Below are positions 34,635 through 42,413 of a stretch of DNA of 64,000 nucleotides, piece after piece (the first letter of the stretch is position 1; each line of letters begins with the position of its first letter). Position numbers and translations under genes: made by a program. The notes below the pieces were generated by a model. It did no database searches. It saw nothing but the letters and a program-made list of their open reading frames with translations, and was not told where the DNA came from. Location of the stretch: NCBI RefSeq assembly GCF_900583165.1, contig NZ_UTKY01000091.1, forward strand, positions 62,001 through 126,000, written 5' to 3'. The stretch comes from Pseudomonas viridiflava (GTDB lineage Bacteria > Pseudomonadota > Gammaproteobacteria > Pseudomonadales > Pseudomonadaceae).

Positions 34635-34683
34635 ATAGGACTTTTCAATTATATAGACAAATTATGTCCACTATGACGGACAT
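34624..34683 (-). promoter_or_regulatory. hipBA promoter and operator region
   Basis: A perfect inverted repeat ATGTCC–N8–GGACAT (34664–34683) has the same half-site/8-bp-spacer layout as E. coli HipB operators. A weaker copy, ATGTCA–N8–GGACTT (34624–34643), lies 40 bp away over the start codon. Between them on the - strand is a perfect -10, TATAAT (34653–34648); the strong operator overlaps where its -35 would be. This fits autorepression by HipB. Confidence 0.7.
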
Positions 34684-34714
34684 TTCAAGCGCCTTACGTC
34701 TGCTAATCCTCCAC

Positions 34715-34743
34715 CCACAAAAAAGCCCGCATCACTGCGGGCT
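34715..34743 (-). terminator. Terminator of fba; right copy of a 29-bp direct repeat
   Basis: Same sequence and orientation as 33065–33093. It lies 20 bases after the fba stop codon, with the U-tract on the - strand, and is likely the original terminator of which the left copy is a duplicate. Confidence 0.85.
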
Positions 34744-34762
34744 CCTTTTAAACACCTAAGGC

Positions 34763-35827
34763 TCAGTTCACCTTAGCGTTCAACTCACCTTTCAGGTAAC
34801 GCTGGTACATCGCTTCCAGCGAGATCGGCTTGATCTTCGAACCGTTACCGGCAGTACCGAATGCTTCGTAACGTGCGATGCACACGTCACGCATGGCCGT
34901 TACGGTGGCGCCGAAGAATTTGCGAGGGTCGAACTCGCTCGGGTTGGTGGCCATCAGACGACGCATCGCACCGGTGGACGCCAGGCGCAGGTCGGTGTCG
35001 ATGTTGACCTTGCGCACGCCGTGCTTGATGCCTTCGACGATTTCTTCAACCGGCACACCGTAGGTTTCTTTGATGTCGCCGCCGTACTGGTTGATGATCG
35101 CCAGCCATTCTTGCGGTACCGAGGAAGACCCGTGCATCACCAGGTGGGTGTTGGGGATGCGTTTGTGAATTTCCTTGATGCGGTCGATGGCCAGCACGTC
35201 GCCAGTCGGTGGCTTGGTGAACTTGTAGGCGCCGTGGCTGGTGCCGATGGCAATAGCCAGGGCGTCAACTTGGGTCTTCTTGACGAAGTCAGCGGCTTCT
35301 TCCGGGTCGGTCAGCATTTGGCTGTGATCCAGCACGCCTTCGGCGCCGATGCCGTCTTCTTCGCCAGCCATACCGGTTTCCAACGAACCCAGGCAGCCCA
35401 GCTCGCCTTCAACCGAAACGCCACAGGCGTGAGCCAGGGCAACGGTTTGTTGGGTAACGCGGACGTTGTACTCGTAGTCGGTCGGGGTCTTGCCGTCTTC
35501 GCCGAGGGAGCCGTCCATCATGACCGAGCTGAAGCCCAGTTGGATCGAGCGCTGGCACACGTCAGGGCTGGTGCCGTGGTCCTGGTGCATGCACACCGGG
35601 ATATGCGGGAATTCTTCGATTGCGGCAAGAATCAAGTGACGCAGGAACGGGGCGCCAGCGTATTTGCGCGCACCGGCCGAAGCCTGGACGATGACGGGGG
35701 AGTCGGTCTTGTCAGCGGCTTCCATGATGGCGCGCATCTGCTCAAGGTTGTTGACGTTAAAGGCTGGGACGCCGTAGCCGTACTCGGCTGCGTGGTCCAG
35801 CATTTGACGCATGCTGATAAGTGCCAT
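34763..35827 (-). CDS. fba: Class II fructose-bisphosphate aldolase
   Basis: A 354-residue zinc aldolase interconverting fructose-1,6-bisphosphate with dihydroxyacetone phosphate and glyceraldehyde-3-phosphate. Zinc-site residues are visible in CMHQDHGTS (about residue 80) and LVMHGSSSVP (about 210). Length and the Calvin-cycle-type sequence (ALISMRQMLDHAAEYGYGVP) are standard for Pseudomonas. It belongs with pgk, epd and tkt to the right, all reading leftward, although lipoprotein genes and a REP doublet separate it from pgk. In pseudomonads lacking phosphofructokinase this enzyme mainly serves gluconeogenesis. Confidence 0.95.
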   Translation of the reverse strand: MALISMRQMLDHAAEYGYGVPAFNVNNLEQMRAIMEAADKTDSPVIVQASAGARKYAGAPFLRHLILAAIEEFPHIPVCMHQDHGTSPDVCQRSIQLGFSSVMMDGSLGEDGKTPTDYEYNVRVTQQTVALAHACGVSVEGELGCLGSLETGMAGEEDGIGAEGVLDHSQMLTDPEEAADFVKKTQVDALAIAIGTSHGAYKFTKPPTGDVLAIDRIKEIHKRIPNTHLVMHGSSSVPQEWLAIINQYGGDIKETYGVPVEEIVEGIKHGVRKVNIDTDLRLASTGAMRRLMATNPSEFDPRKFFGATVTAMRDVCIARYEAFGTAGNGSKIKPISLEAMYQRYLKGELNAKVN

Positions 35828-35983
35828 TGTGTTGTCTCTCCCGGTCGAGGGTCGTTAATCGTGCAAGCCTGCCGTAGCGGCGGCTGCTATTCAAGTTATT
35901 GCAGGCCAGGGTTTGCAGGCCTGGCTTGCTGAATCGTTATTGCTGATGTGGCTGACCCAAATTCCAACTTGGAACCGAATCGA

Positions 35984-36075
35984 ATGTGGGAGGGGGCTTG
36001 CCCCCGATGACAGTGGATCAGCCAGCACACAGGTGTCTGACAGACCGCTATCGGGGGCAAGCCCCCTCCCACATT
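35984..36075. repeat. REP doublet upstream of fba
   Basis: Standard head-to-head arms between fba and the mliC-like gene, inside the leftward gene series. The 280-nt gap (35828–36107) otherwise shows no gene; the fba promoter should lie in 35830–35980 but I could not define it. Confidence 0.88.
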
Positions 36076-36107
36076 TGGATCTCATCTCTCTTGAGATCGT
36101 GTTCTTC

Positions 36108-36500
36108 CTATTGGGCCTTGCAGCCGCGCCCAATCAAATCATCCGTGGCCACCCAGTAAACCAGGCCTTCCTCACCTTTGGTGTGAAACGCCAATTGGTC
36201 GTTGGCATACAGCACACCCGAGGCGGCGACGTCCTGTTTCAGGCGGTAAACCTGGTCGGAACCACCGAGGCGTACATCCACCTCGGATTTAGCCTGATTA
36301 GCAAAGCGCCAGTTGACCTCGGCCTTGCTGTCGCAAGTCCAGGTGGTCCACTTGTCAGCAGGCTCTGCCTTGCTATTAAACATGTTCATGCTGCTGCAAC
36401 CGGCCAACAGGGCCAATGCAGCCAGGGCGAAAACGCCTTTGATTGCCAATCCTCGTAGGGCGACCCGCGGCCGCCAATTGATCAGACCCGTCAAGGGCAA
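36108..36500 (-). CDS. MliC-like lipoprotein (C-type lysozyme inhibitor family)
   Basis: Up to 130 residues. A lipobox (LALLAGC, about residue 35) is followed by a domain with the MliC features: WTCDSKAEVNWRF, two more Cys-bounded strands, and the C-terminal YWVATDDLIGRGC. MliC proteins plug the active site of C-type lysozyme from the outer membrane. No ATG is available; the frame opens at TTG 36500, which overlaps the preceding gene by 10 bases, and a shorter start near GLAIKGVFALAAL would give a more typical signal peptide. The start is therefore uncertain. Confidence 0.75.
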   Translation of the reverse strand: MPLTGLINWRPRVALRGLAIKGVFALAALALLAGCSSMNMFNSKAEPADKWTTWTCDSKAEVNWRFANQAKSEVDVRLGGSDQVYRLKQDVAASGVLYANDQLAFHTKGEEGLVYWVATDDLIGRGCKAQ

Positions 36501-36721
36501 CCCTGTTCCTGACCGTTGGGCGCGGCGTCATATTTCTCCAGCCGCTCATTGCCGATGCGCTTGTTGATCACCGGCATGGTCTCGGCTTGCCAGTCGGCCT
36601 GGTAGCAGCTTTTTTTCTGCGCCGCGCCAGGCTGACTTCCAGCCGCAGGCGTCGCATTCGGCGTGCTGCCGCAGCCAGCCAACAGGCCGGCCGCGATCAC
36701 CAGTGCCAACGACTTGATCAT
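36491..36721 (-). CDS. Small lipoprotein, unknown function
   Basis: A 76-residue lipoprotein. The signal MIKSLALVIAAGLLAGC ends in a clear lipobox, and the mature part has an Ala/Pro/Gly linker then a short domain with two Cys (SCYQADWQAE … QEQGCP). AAGGAG lies seven bases before ATG 36721. It lies between pgk and the MliC-like gene and overlaps the latter by 10 bases, suggesting translational coupling. No family recognised. Confidence 0.72.
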   Translation of the reverse strand: MIKSLALVIAAGLLAGCGSTPNATPAAGSQPGAAQKKSCYQADWQAETMPVINKRIGNERLEKYDAAPNGQEQGCP

Positions 36722-36753
36722 GGGAATGCTCCTTTTCCGGATCATCTCGCGCC

Positions 36754-37917
36754 TTAACCCTTCGCTCGGGTTTCCAGCACTTCAACGGCCGGCAGCACTT
36801 TGCCTTCGACGAACTCGAGGAACGCGCCGCCACCGGTAGAAATGTAGGAGATCTGGTCAGCAACGCCATATTTATCGATGGCCGCCAGGGTGTCGCCGCC
36901 GCCTGCAATAGAGAACGCCGAGCTTTCAGCAATGGCCTTGGCCAGCACTTTGGTGCCGTTGCCGAACTGGTCGAACTCGAACACGCCTACCGGGCCGTTC
37001 CACAGGATGGTCTGGGAAGCCTTCAGCAGTTCGGCGAAGTTGGCTGCAGTTTGCGGGCCAATGTCCAGGATCATGTCGTCAGCAGCCACGTCTGCGATCA
37101 GCTTGACGGTCGCTTCGGCGCTTTCGGCAAATTCCTTGGCAACCACGACGTCTACTGGCAACGGCACGCTGACTTTTGCGGCGATGGCACGGGCGGTGTC
37201 CAGCAGGTCCGGCTCGTAGAGGGACTTGCCCACCGGGTGACCAGCTGCGGCCAGGAAAGTGTTGGCAATGCCGCCGCCAACGATCAGTTGGTTGCAGATG
37301 CTGCTCAGGCTGTTAAGCACGTCCAGCTTGGTAGACACCTTGGAGCCGGCAACGATGGCCGCCATTGGCTGGGCCGGAGCGCCCAGGGCCTTGCCCAGTG
37401 CATCCAGCTCAGCAGCCAGCAGCGGGCCTGCCGCCGCAACCTTGGCGAACTTGGCGACGCCGTGGGTTGAGCCTTCGGCGCGATGCGCGGTGCCAAAGGC
37501 GTCCATCACAAACACGTCGCACAGCGCAGCGTATTGCTGGGCCAGTTCGTCGCTGTTCTTTTTCTCGCCCTTGTTGAAGCGCACGTTTTCGAACAGCACG
37601 ATGTCGCCAGCTTTGACGTCAACACCGCCCAGGTAATCAGCCACCAGCGGCACATCGCGGCCCAGGGCTTTGCTGAGGTAATCGGCGACAGGCTTGAGGC
37701 TGTTTTCGGCGGAGAACTCACCTTCGGTCGGGCGACCCAAGTGGGAGCAGACCATCACGGCCGCGCCTTTTTCCAGGGCCAGCTTGATGGTCGGCAGCGA
37801 GGCCAGGATTCGCGCATCGCTGGTGACAACACCGTCCTTGACTGGGACGTTGAGGTCTTCGCGGATCAGTACGCGCTTACCTTGCAGATCGAGGTCGGTC
37901 ATCTTCAACACGGTCAT
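36754..37917 (-). CDS. pgk: Phosphoglycerate kinase
   Basis: A 387-residue enzyme transferring phosphate between 1,3-bisphosphoglycerate and ADP. N-terminal RVLIREDLNVPVKDG is the PGK signature; SHLGRPTEGE binds 3-phosphoglycerate and GGGDTLAAI near the C-terminus binds nucleotide. Normal bacterial length. It begins 17 bases after epd ends, so epd–pgk is an operon. Confidence 0.96.
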   Translation of the reverse strand: MTVLKMTDLDLQGKRVLIREDLNVPVKDGVVTSDARILASLPTIKLALEKGAAVMVCSHLGRPTEGEFSAENSLKPVADYLSKALGRDVPLVADYLGGVDVKAGDIVLFENVRFNKGEKKNSDELAQQYAALCDVFVMDAFGTAHRAEGSTHGVAKFAKVAAAGPLLAAELDALGKALGAPAQPMAAIVAGSKVSTKLDVLNSLSSICNQLIVGGGIANTFLAAAGHPVGKSLYEPDLLDTARAIAAKVSVPLPVDVVVAKEFAESAEATVKLIADVAADDMILDIGPQTAANFAELLKASQTILWNGPVGVFEFDQFGNGTKVLAKAIAESSAFSIAGGGDTLAAIDKYGVADQISYISTGGGAFLEFVEGKVLPAVEVLETRAKG

Positions 37918-37934
37918 GGGTCGCAGTTCCTGAA

Positions 37935-38990
37935 TTACTGTTGAGGTTGTTTATTAGCGATGTGCAGATAGTGCTCTGCAACGTCGAGCATGCGGTTGGC
38001 AAAACCCCATTCGTTGTCGAACCAAGCCAGGATGTTCACCAGCCTCGGGCCGGAAACGCGGGTCTGGCTGGCATCGACAATCGCCGAATGCGGGTCGTGG
38101 TTGAAATCACAACTGGCGTGGGGCAACTCGGTGTAGGCCAGCAAGCCTTTGAGCGGGCCGCTGGTGGCGGCGTCGCGCAAAATCCGGTTGACCTCCACCG
38201 CATCGGTGTCGCTGACGGTTTGCATGGTGATGTCCAGACAGGACACGTTCACCGTCGGCACCCGTACGGCTTTGGCCTGGATTCGCCCGGCAAGTTCCGG
38301 CAACAGTCGCTCGATGCCGCGCGCAAGGCCTGTAGACACCGGAATCACTGACTGAAACGCCGATCGTGTGCGCCGCAGGTCTTCGTGATGGTAAGCATCG
38401 ATCACCGGCTGGTCGTTCATCGCCGAGTGAATGGTGGTGATCGATACGTAGTCCAGGCCAATCGCCTGATCCAGCAGGCGCAACAGCGGCACGCTACAGT
38501 TGGTGGTGCAGGAGGCGTTGGACACCAGCAGCTCATCGCCGGTCAGGCAATCCTGGTTAATGCCGTAGACGATGGTGGCGTCGACATCCGCCTCGCTGGC
38601 CATCGGCTGGGAAAACAGCACACGCGGCGCGCCGGCATCGAGGAAACGCTGGCCGTCGGCACGGGTGTGATAGACACCGGAACACTCCAGCACCAGGTCG
38701 ACGCCCAATGCCTTCCAGTCGATGCCTTCGGGGGTGGCACTGCGCATCACCTTCACGCAGTTGCCATTGATATGCAGACAGTCGTCCTCGACCCGCACTT
38801 CGCCAGGGAACCGGCCGTGGGTGGAGTCAAAGCGTGTCAGGTATTCGATGCTGGCCATGTCGGCCAGATCGTTGATCGCGACAATTTCAAACCCGGCCGC
38901 CGCCCCTCGCTCGAACAGCGCACGCAAGACGCAACGACCAATGCGGCCGTAGCCGTTGAGTGCAACTTTGTAGGGACGCGCTTGGGGCAT
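37935..38990 (-). CDS. epd: Erythrose-4-phosphate dehydrogenase
   Basis: A 351-residue member of the glyceraldehyde-3-phosphate dehydrogenase family. The NAD fold starts VALNGYGRIGRCVLRALFERG and the catalytic Cys is in SNASCTTNCSVPLL (about residue 157). Features such as GRIGRCVLRALFERGAAAGFEIVAIND style insertions and the tkt–epd–pgk order identify Epd rather than GapA; it makes 4-phosphoerythronate for pyridoxal phosphate synthesis. ATG 38990 (MPQARPYKVAL) is chosen; an in-frame TTG five codons earlier is possible. Confidence 0.9.
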   Translation of the reverse strand: MPQARPYKVALNGYGRIGRCVLRALFERGAAAGFEIVAINDLADMASIEYLTRFDSTHGRFPGEVRVEDDCLHINGNCVKVMRSATPEGIDWKALGVDLVLECSGVYHTRADGQRFLDAGAPRVLFSQPMASEADVDATIVYGINQDCLTGDELLVSNASCTTNCSVPLLRLLDQAIGLDYVSITTIHSAMNDQPVIDAYHHEDLRRTRSAFQSVIPVSTGLARGIERLLPELAGRIQAKAVRVPTVNVSCLDITMQTVSDTDAVEVNRILRDAATSGPLKGLLAYTELPHASCDFNHDPHSAIVDASQTRVSGPRLVNILAWFDNEWGFANRMLDVAEHYLHIANKQPQQ

Positions 38991-39033
38991 GGGGTTCTCG
39001 ATCAAGGTTAGTTCGGTGTTGAATGTTCTGACG

Positions 39034-39101
39034 CCATCGCGGGCAAGCCCGCTCCCACATTAGACCGCGATCCAAATGTGGGAGCGGGCTTGCCCGCGAT
39101 A
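39034..39101. repeat. Variant REP doublet between tkt and epd
   Basis: Arms are ATCGCGGGCAAGCCCGCTCCC and GTGGGAGCGGGCTTGCCCGC, a third stem type in the window (GCGGGCTTGCCCGC instead of GGGGGCTTGCCCCC) with compensated changes. Tail-to-tail with a short spacer. Confidence 0.88.
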
Positions 39102-39128
39102 GCGCCAGTACAGACAACGCAGACTGAC

Positions 39129-41126
39129 TTAGTCTTCCAGCAGCTCTTCAGCCTGACCCAGGATGTTGTCCAGGGTGAAACCGAACTCTTCGAACAACGC
39201 TGGCGCCGGCGCCGACTCACCGTAGGTGGTCATGCCGATCACGCGGCCTTCCAGGCCCACGTATTTGTACCAGTAGTCGGCGTGAGCCGCTTCGATGGCG
39301 ATACGTGCGCTGACCTGCAATGGCAATACCGATTGCTTGTAGCCGGCGTCCTGGGCTTCGAACACGCTGGTGCATGGGATCGAAACCACGCGCACCTTGC
39401 GGCCTTGCTCAGTCAGCTTGTCGTAGGCCTGAACGGTCAGGCCCACTTCGGAACCCGTGGAGATCAGGATCAGCTCCGGCTCGCCGTCGCAGTCTTTAAG
39501 CACATAACCGCCACGGGCGATGTCGGCGATCTGCGCGTCGGTACGCACTTGGTGCTGCAGGTTCTGACGCGAGAAGATCAGCGCCGAAGGGCCGTCCTTA
39601 CGCTCGATGGCGTGCTTCCAGGCCACGGCGGATTCCACCGCGTCGGCTGGGCGCCAGGTGTCCAGGTTCGGCGTGGTACGCAGGCTGGTCAGTTGCTCGA
39701 CCGGCTGGTGCGTCGGGCCGTCTTCGCCCAGGCCGATGGAGTCGTGGGTGTACACATGGATCACACGCTTCTTCATCAGCGCAGCCATACGTACGGCGTT
39801 ACGGGCGTATTCCATGAACATCAGGAAGGTAGCGCCGTAAGGCACCAGGCCGCCGTGCAAGGACACGCCGTTCATGATGGCGCTCATGCCGAACTCACGT
39901 ACGCCGTAGTACATGTAGTTACCGCTGGCGTCTTCAGCCGATACGCCTTTGCAGCCTTTCCACAGGGTCAGGTTGGAACCGGCCAGGTCAGCCGAACCGC
40001 CGAGGATCTCAGGCAGCAGCGGGCCAAACGCGTTCAGGGTGTTCTGGCTGGCTTTACGGCTGGCGATGGTTTCGCCCTTGGCCGCGACTTCGGCGATGTA
40101 GGCCGAGGCTTTTTCCGAGAAATCGGCTGGCAGGTCACCAGCGAGACGGCGGACCAGCTCGTTGGCCAGTTCTGGGAATTCGGCGGAGTAGGCAGCAAAG
40201 CGCTGGTCCCACTCGGCTTCGGTCGCCAGGCCTTTTTCTTTGGCATCCCACTCGGCAGCAATATCAGCCGGAATTTCGAACGGGCCGTGGTTCCATTTCA
40301 GTGCTTCGCGGGTCAAGGCGATTTCCGCGTCACCCAGTGGGGCGCCGTGGCAGTCTTCTTTACCTTGCTTGTTCGGCGAACCGAAACCAATGGTGGTCTT
40401 GCAGCAGATCAGGGTCGGCTGCTCGCTTTTACGGGCAGTCTCGATGGCGGTCTTGATCTCTTCCGGATCGTGGCCGTCGACGTTGCGAATCACTTGCCAG
40501 TTGTAGGCTTCGAAACGCTTAGGGGTGTCATCGGTGAACCAGCCTTCGACTTCGCCATCGATGGAGATGCCGTTGTCATCGTAGAAGGCAATCAGCTTGC
40601 CCAGGCCCAGGGTACCAGCCAGGGAAGCGACTTCGTGGGAAATGCCTTCCATCATGCAGCCATCACCCAGGAACACGTAGGTGTGGTGGTCGACGATGTC
40701 ATGGCCAGGGCGGTTGAACTGTGCGCCCAGGACTTTTTCAGCCAGCGCGAAGCCAACAGCGTTGGCCAGGCCTTGACCCAGGGGACCGGTGGTGGTCTCG
40801 ACGCCCGGGGTGTAGCCGAATTCCGGGTGGCCCGGGGTACGGCTGTGCAGCTGACGGAAGCTCTTCAGGTCGTCGATGGTGACGTCGTAGCCGGTCAGGT
40901 GCAGCAGCGAATAGATCAGCATCGAGCCATGGCCGTTGGACAGCACGAAGCGGTCGCGGTCGGCGAACGATGGGTTGCTCGGGTTGTGCTTCAGGTAGTC
41001 ACGCCAAAGTACCTCGGCGATATCCGCCATGCCCATCGGGGCACCGGGATGGCCGCTGTTGGCTTTTTGCACGGCATCCATGCTGAGGGCACGAATGGCG
41101 TTGGCACGCTCACGACGGCTGGGCAT
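39129..41126 (-). CDS. tkt: Transketolase
   Basis: A 665-residue thiamine-diphosphate enzyme of the pentose-phosphate pathway. The ThDP motif GDGCMMEGISHEVASLAG lies near residue 155, the pyrimidine-domain block HDSIGLGEDGPTHQP near 470, and the C-terminal domain ends at about 665, the standard length. ATG 41126 (MPSRRERANAIRAL) follows CAGGAG. It heads the leftward series tkt–epd–pgk and is divergent from the ArsR–methyltransferase regulator. Confidence 0.96.
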   Translation of the reverse strand: MPSRRERANAIRALSMDAVQKANSGHPGAPMGMADIAEVLWRDYLKHNPSNPSFADRDRFVLSNGHGSMLIYSLLHLTGYDVTIDDLKSFRQLHSRTPGHPEFGYTPGVETTTGPLGQGLANAVGFALAEKVLGAQFNRPGHDIVDHHTYVFLGDGCMMEGISHEVASLAGTLGLGKLIAFYDDNGISIDGEVEGWFTDDTPKRFEAYNWQVIRNVDGHDPEEIKTAIETARKSEQPTLICCKTTIGFGSPNKQGKEDCHGAPLGDAEIALTREALKWNHGPFEIPADIAAEWDAKEKGLATEAEWDQRFAAYSAEFPELANELVRRLAGDLPADFSEKASAYIAEVAAKGETIASRKASQNTLNAFGPLLPEILGGSADLAGSNLTLWKGCKGVSAEDASGNYMYYGVREFGMSAIMNGVSLHGGLVPYGATFLMFMEYARNAVRMAALMKKRVIHVYTHDSIGLGEDGPTHQPVEQLTSLRTTPNLDTWRPADAVESAVAWKHAIERKDGPSALIFSRQNLQHQVRTDAQIADIARGGYVLKDCDGEPELILISTGSEVGLTVQAYDKLTEQGRKVRVVSIPCTSVFEAQDAGYKQSVLPLQVSARIAIEAAHADYWYKYVGLEGRVIGMTTYGESAPAPALFEEFGFTLDNILGQAEELLED

Positions 41127-41334
41127 CGCTGTTCTCCTGAGGATTGTGAAATAGAGAGTGAATAAAAGAAACGCAAAAAAGGACCGGCATTTTCCCTCAG
41201 CCACCGCCTGCGGGCAATGACAGATAGTCACTTGTCGGTGTTTTTCCTGCCCTTTGGGCGCCATTCCCTTCCAGAAACCGGCCACTGATTCGTCTAAAGG
41301 TAATAGCGGCTGCTTATAACCGCCGCTTATCGAT

Positions 41335-41358
41335 CAATATCAAAACTTTTTGATATTG
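41335..41358. promoter_or_regulatory. 24-bp perfect palindrome, likely ArsR-type operator
   Basis: Arms CAATATCAAAA (41335–41345) and TTTTGATATTG (41348–41358) around CT. AT-rich palindromes of this size and symmetry are typical ArsR/SmtB operators. It lies 42 bases before the ArsR–methyltransferase gene, just upstream of its -35, and about 210 bases from tkt, so autoregulation of the regulator–metK unit is likely. Confidence 0.78.
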
Positions 41359-41361
41359 GCC

Positions 41362-41390
41362 TTGCAGGGATTTGCACCCGTCTCTAGACT
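41362..41390 (+). promoter_or_regulatory. Promoter of the regulator–metK unit
   Basis: TTGCAG (41362–41367), 17-bp spacer, TAGACT (41385–41390). The expected start of transcription falls at about 41397, only a few bases before the ATG at 41400, so the message may be leaderless; no ribosome site is seen. Confidence 0.55.
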
Positions 41391-41399
41391 GCTGGCCCT

Positions 41400-42395
41400 A
41401 TGAATCTACCCATGCCCTCCCTGCGTCCCGATGACGGCGAAGAACTGGCAGCCTTGTGCAAGGCCGCTGGCGATCCGTTGCGTTTGAACGTATTGCGCGC
41501 ACTGGCCAATGATTCCTTCGGCGTATTGGAACTGGCGCAGATCTTCGCCATCGGCCAGTCCGGCATGAGCCACCACTTGAAGGTACTGGCCCAGGCCGAC
41601 CTAGTGGCTACACGCCGTGAAGGCAATGCGATTTTTTACCGTCGCGCCCTGCCCCACACCGAACTGCTGGGCGGCAAGCTGCATGCCGCCCTGCTCGAAG
41701 AAGTGGACAGCCTGCGCCTGCCGGCCGATGTGCAGTCGCGCATCGGCCAGGTTCACGGGCAACGCGCGGCGGCAAGCCAGGACTTTTTCGCACGGGTCGC
41801 CGAGAAGTTTCGCGCCCAGCAAGACCTGATCGCCGGCCTCGCCCAATACCGCGACAGCGTACTGGCGTTGCTGGACAAGCTGAGCTTCAGTGATGAGGCC
41901 ACAGCGCTGGAAGTCGGCCCCGGCGATGGTGGCTTTCTTCCCGAGCTGGCCCGTCGCTTTCAACAGGTCACGGCGCTCGACAACAGCCCGGCCATGCTCG
42001 AACTGGCGCGTCAGCTGTGCGAGCGCGAAGCGCTGGGCAACGTCAGCCTGCAGCTGGCGGACGCGCTCAACAGCACGACCATCAAGGCCGATTGCGTGGT
42101 GCTGAACATGGTCTTGCACCATTTCGCCGCACCCGCCGACGCCCTCAAACAAATGGCCGGGCTGCTGCACCCCGGCGGTAGCCTCTTGGTTACAGATTTA
42201 TGCAGCCACAACCAGAATTGGGCCAGGGAGGCCTGCGGTGATCTCTGGTTGGGTTTTGAACAGGATGATCTGGCCCGTTGGGCCACCGCTGCGGGACTCG
42301 TTCCCGGGGAAAGCCTCTATGTAGGTTTACGTAATGGTTTCCAGATCCAGGTCCGCCACTTTCAGCGACCGACTGGCGACACTCACCATCGGTAA
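41400..42395 (+). CDS. ArsR-family regulator fused to a SAM-dependent methyltransferase
   Basis: A 331-residue two-domain protein. Residues about 8–95 are an ArsR winged helix (DPLRLNVLRAL, FAIGQSGMSHHLKVLAQADL, a wing with ATRREGNAIFY). Residues about 150–320 are a class I methyltransferase fold: ALEVGPGDGGFLPEL (SAM site), VTALDNSPAMLE, NMVLHHFAAPADAL. No metal-binding Cys cluster is seen. Fused regulators of this kind next to metK or ahcY are candidates for sensing S-adenosylhomocysteine or SAM (the SahR type of other Proteobacteria). It is 18 bases from metK, hence probably cotranscribed. Confidence 0.85.
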   Translation: MNLPMPSLRPDDGEELAALCKAAGDPLRLNVLRALANDSFGVLELAQIFAIGQSGMSHHLKVLAQADLVATRREGNAIFYRRALPHTELLGGKLHAALLEEVDSLRLPADVQSRIGQVHGQRAAASQDFFARVAEKFRAQQDLIAGLAQYRDSVLALLDKLSFSDEATALEVGPGDGGFLPELARRFQQVTALDNSPAMLELARQLCEREALGNVSLQLADALNSTTIKADCVVLNMVLHHFAAPADALKQMAGLLHPGGSLLVTDLCSHNQNWAREACGDLWLGFEQDDLARWATAAGLVPGESLYVGLRNGFQIQVRHFQRPTGDTHHR

Positions 42396-42413
42396 AATCA
42401 GGAAAACATCGAG

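Noticed and set aside
37935..38990. Annotation of epd as glyceraldehyde-3-phosphate dehydrogenase
   Set aside because: The catalytic machinery is shared, but the tkt–epd–pgk order and the sequence type point to erythrose-4-phosphate dehydrogenase.
39078..41165. Long open frame opposite tkt
   Set aside because: The transketolase on the other strand is full length and motif-complete; the opposite frame has no domain.
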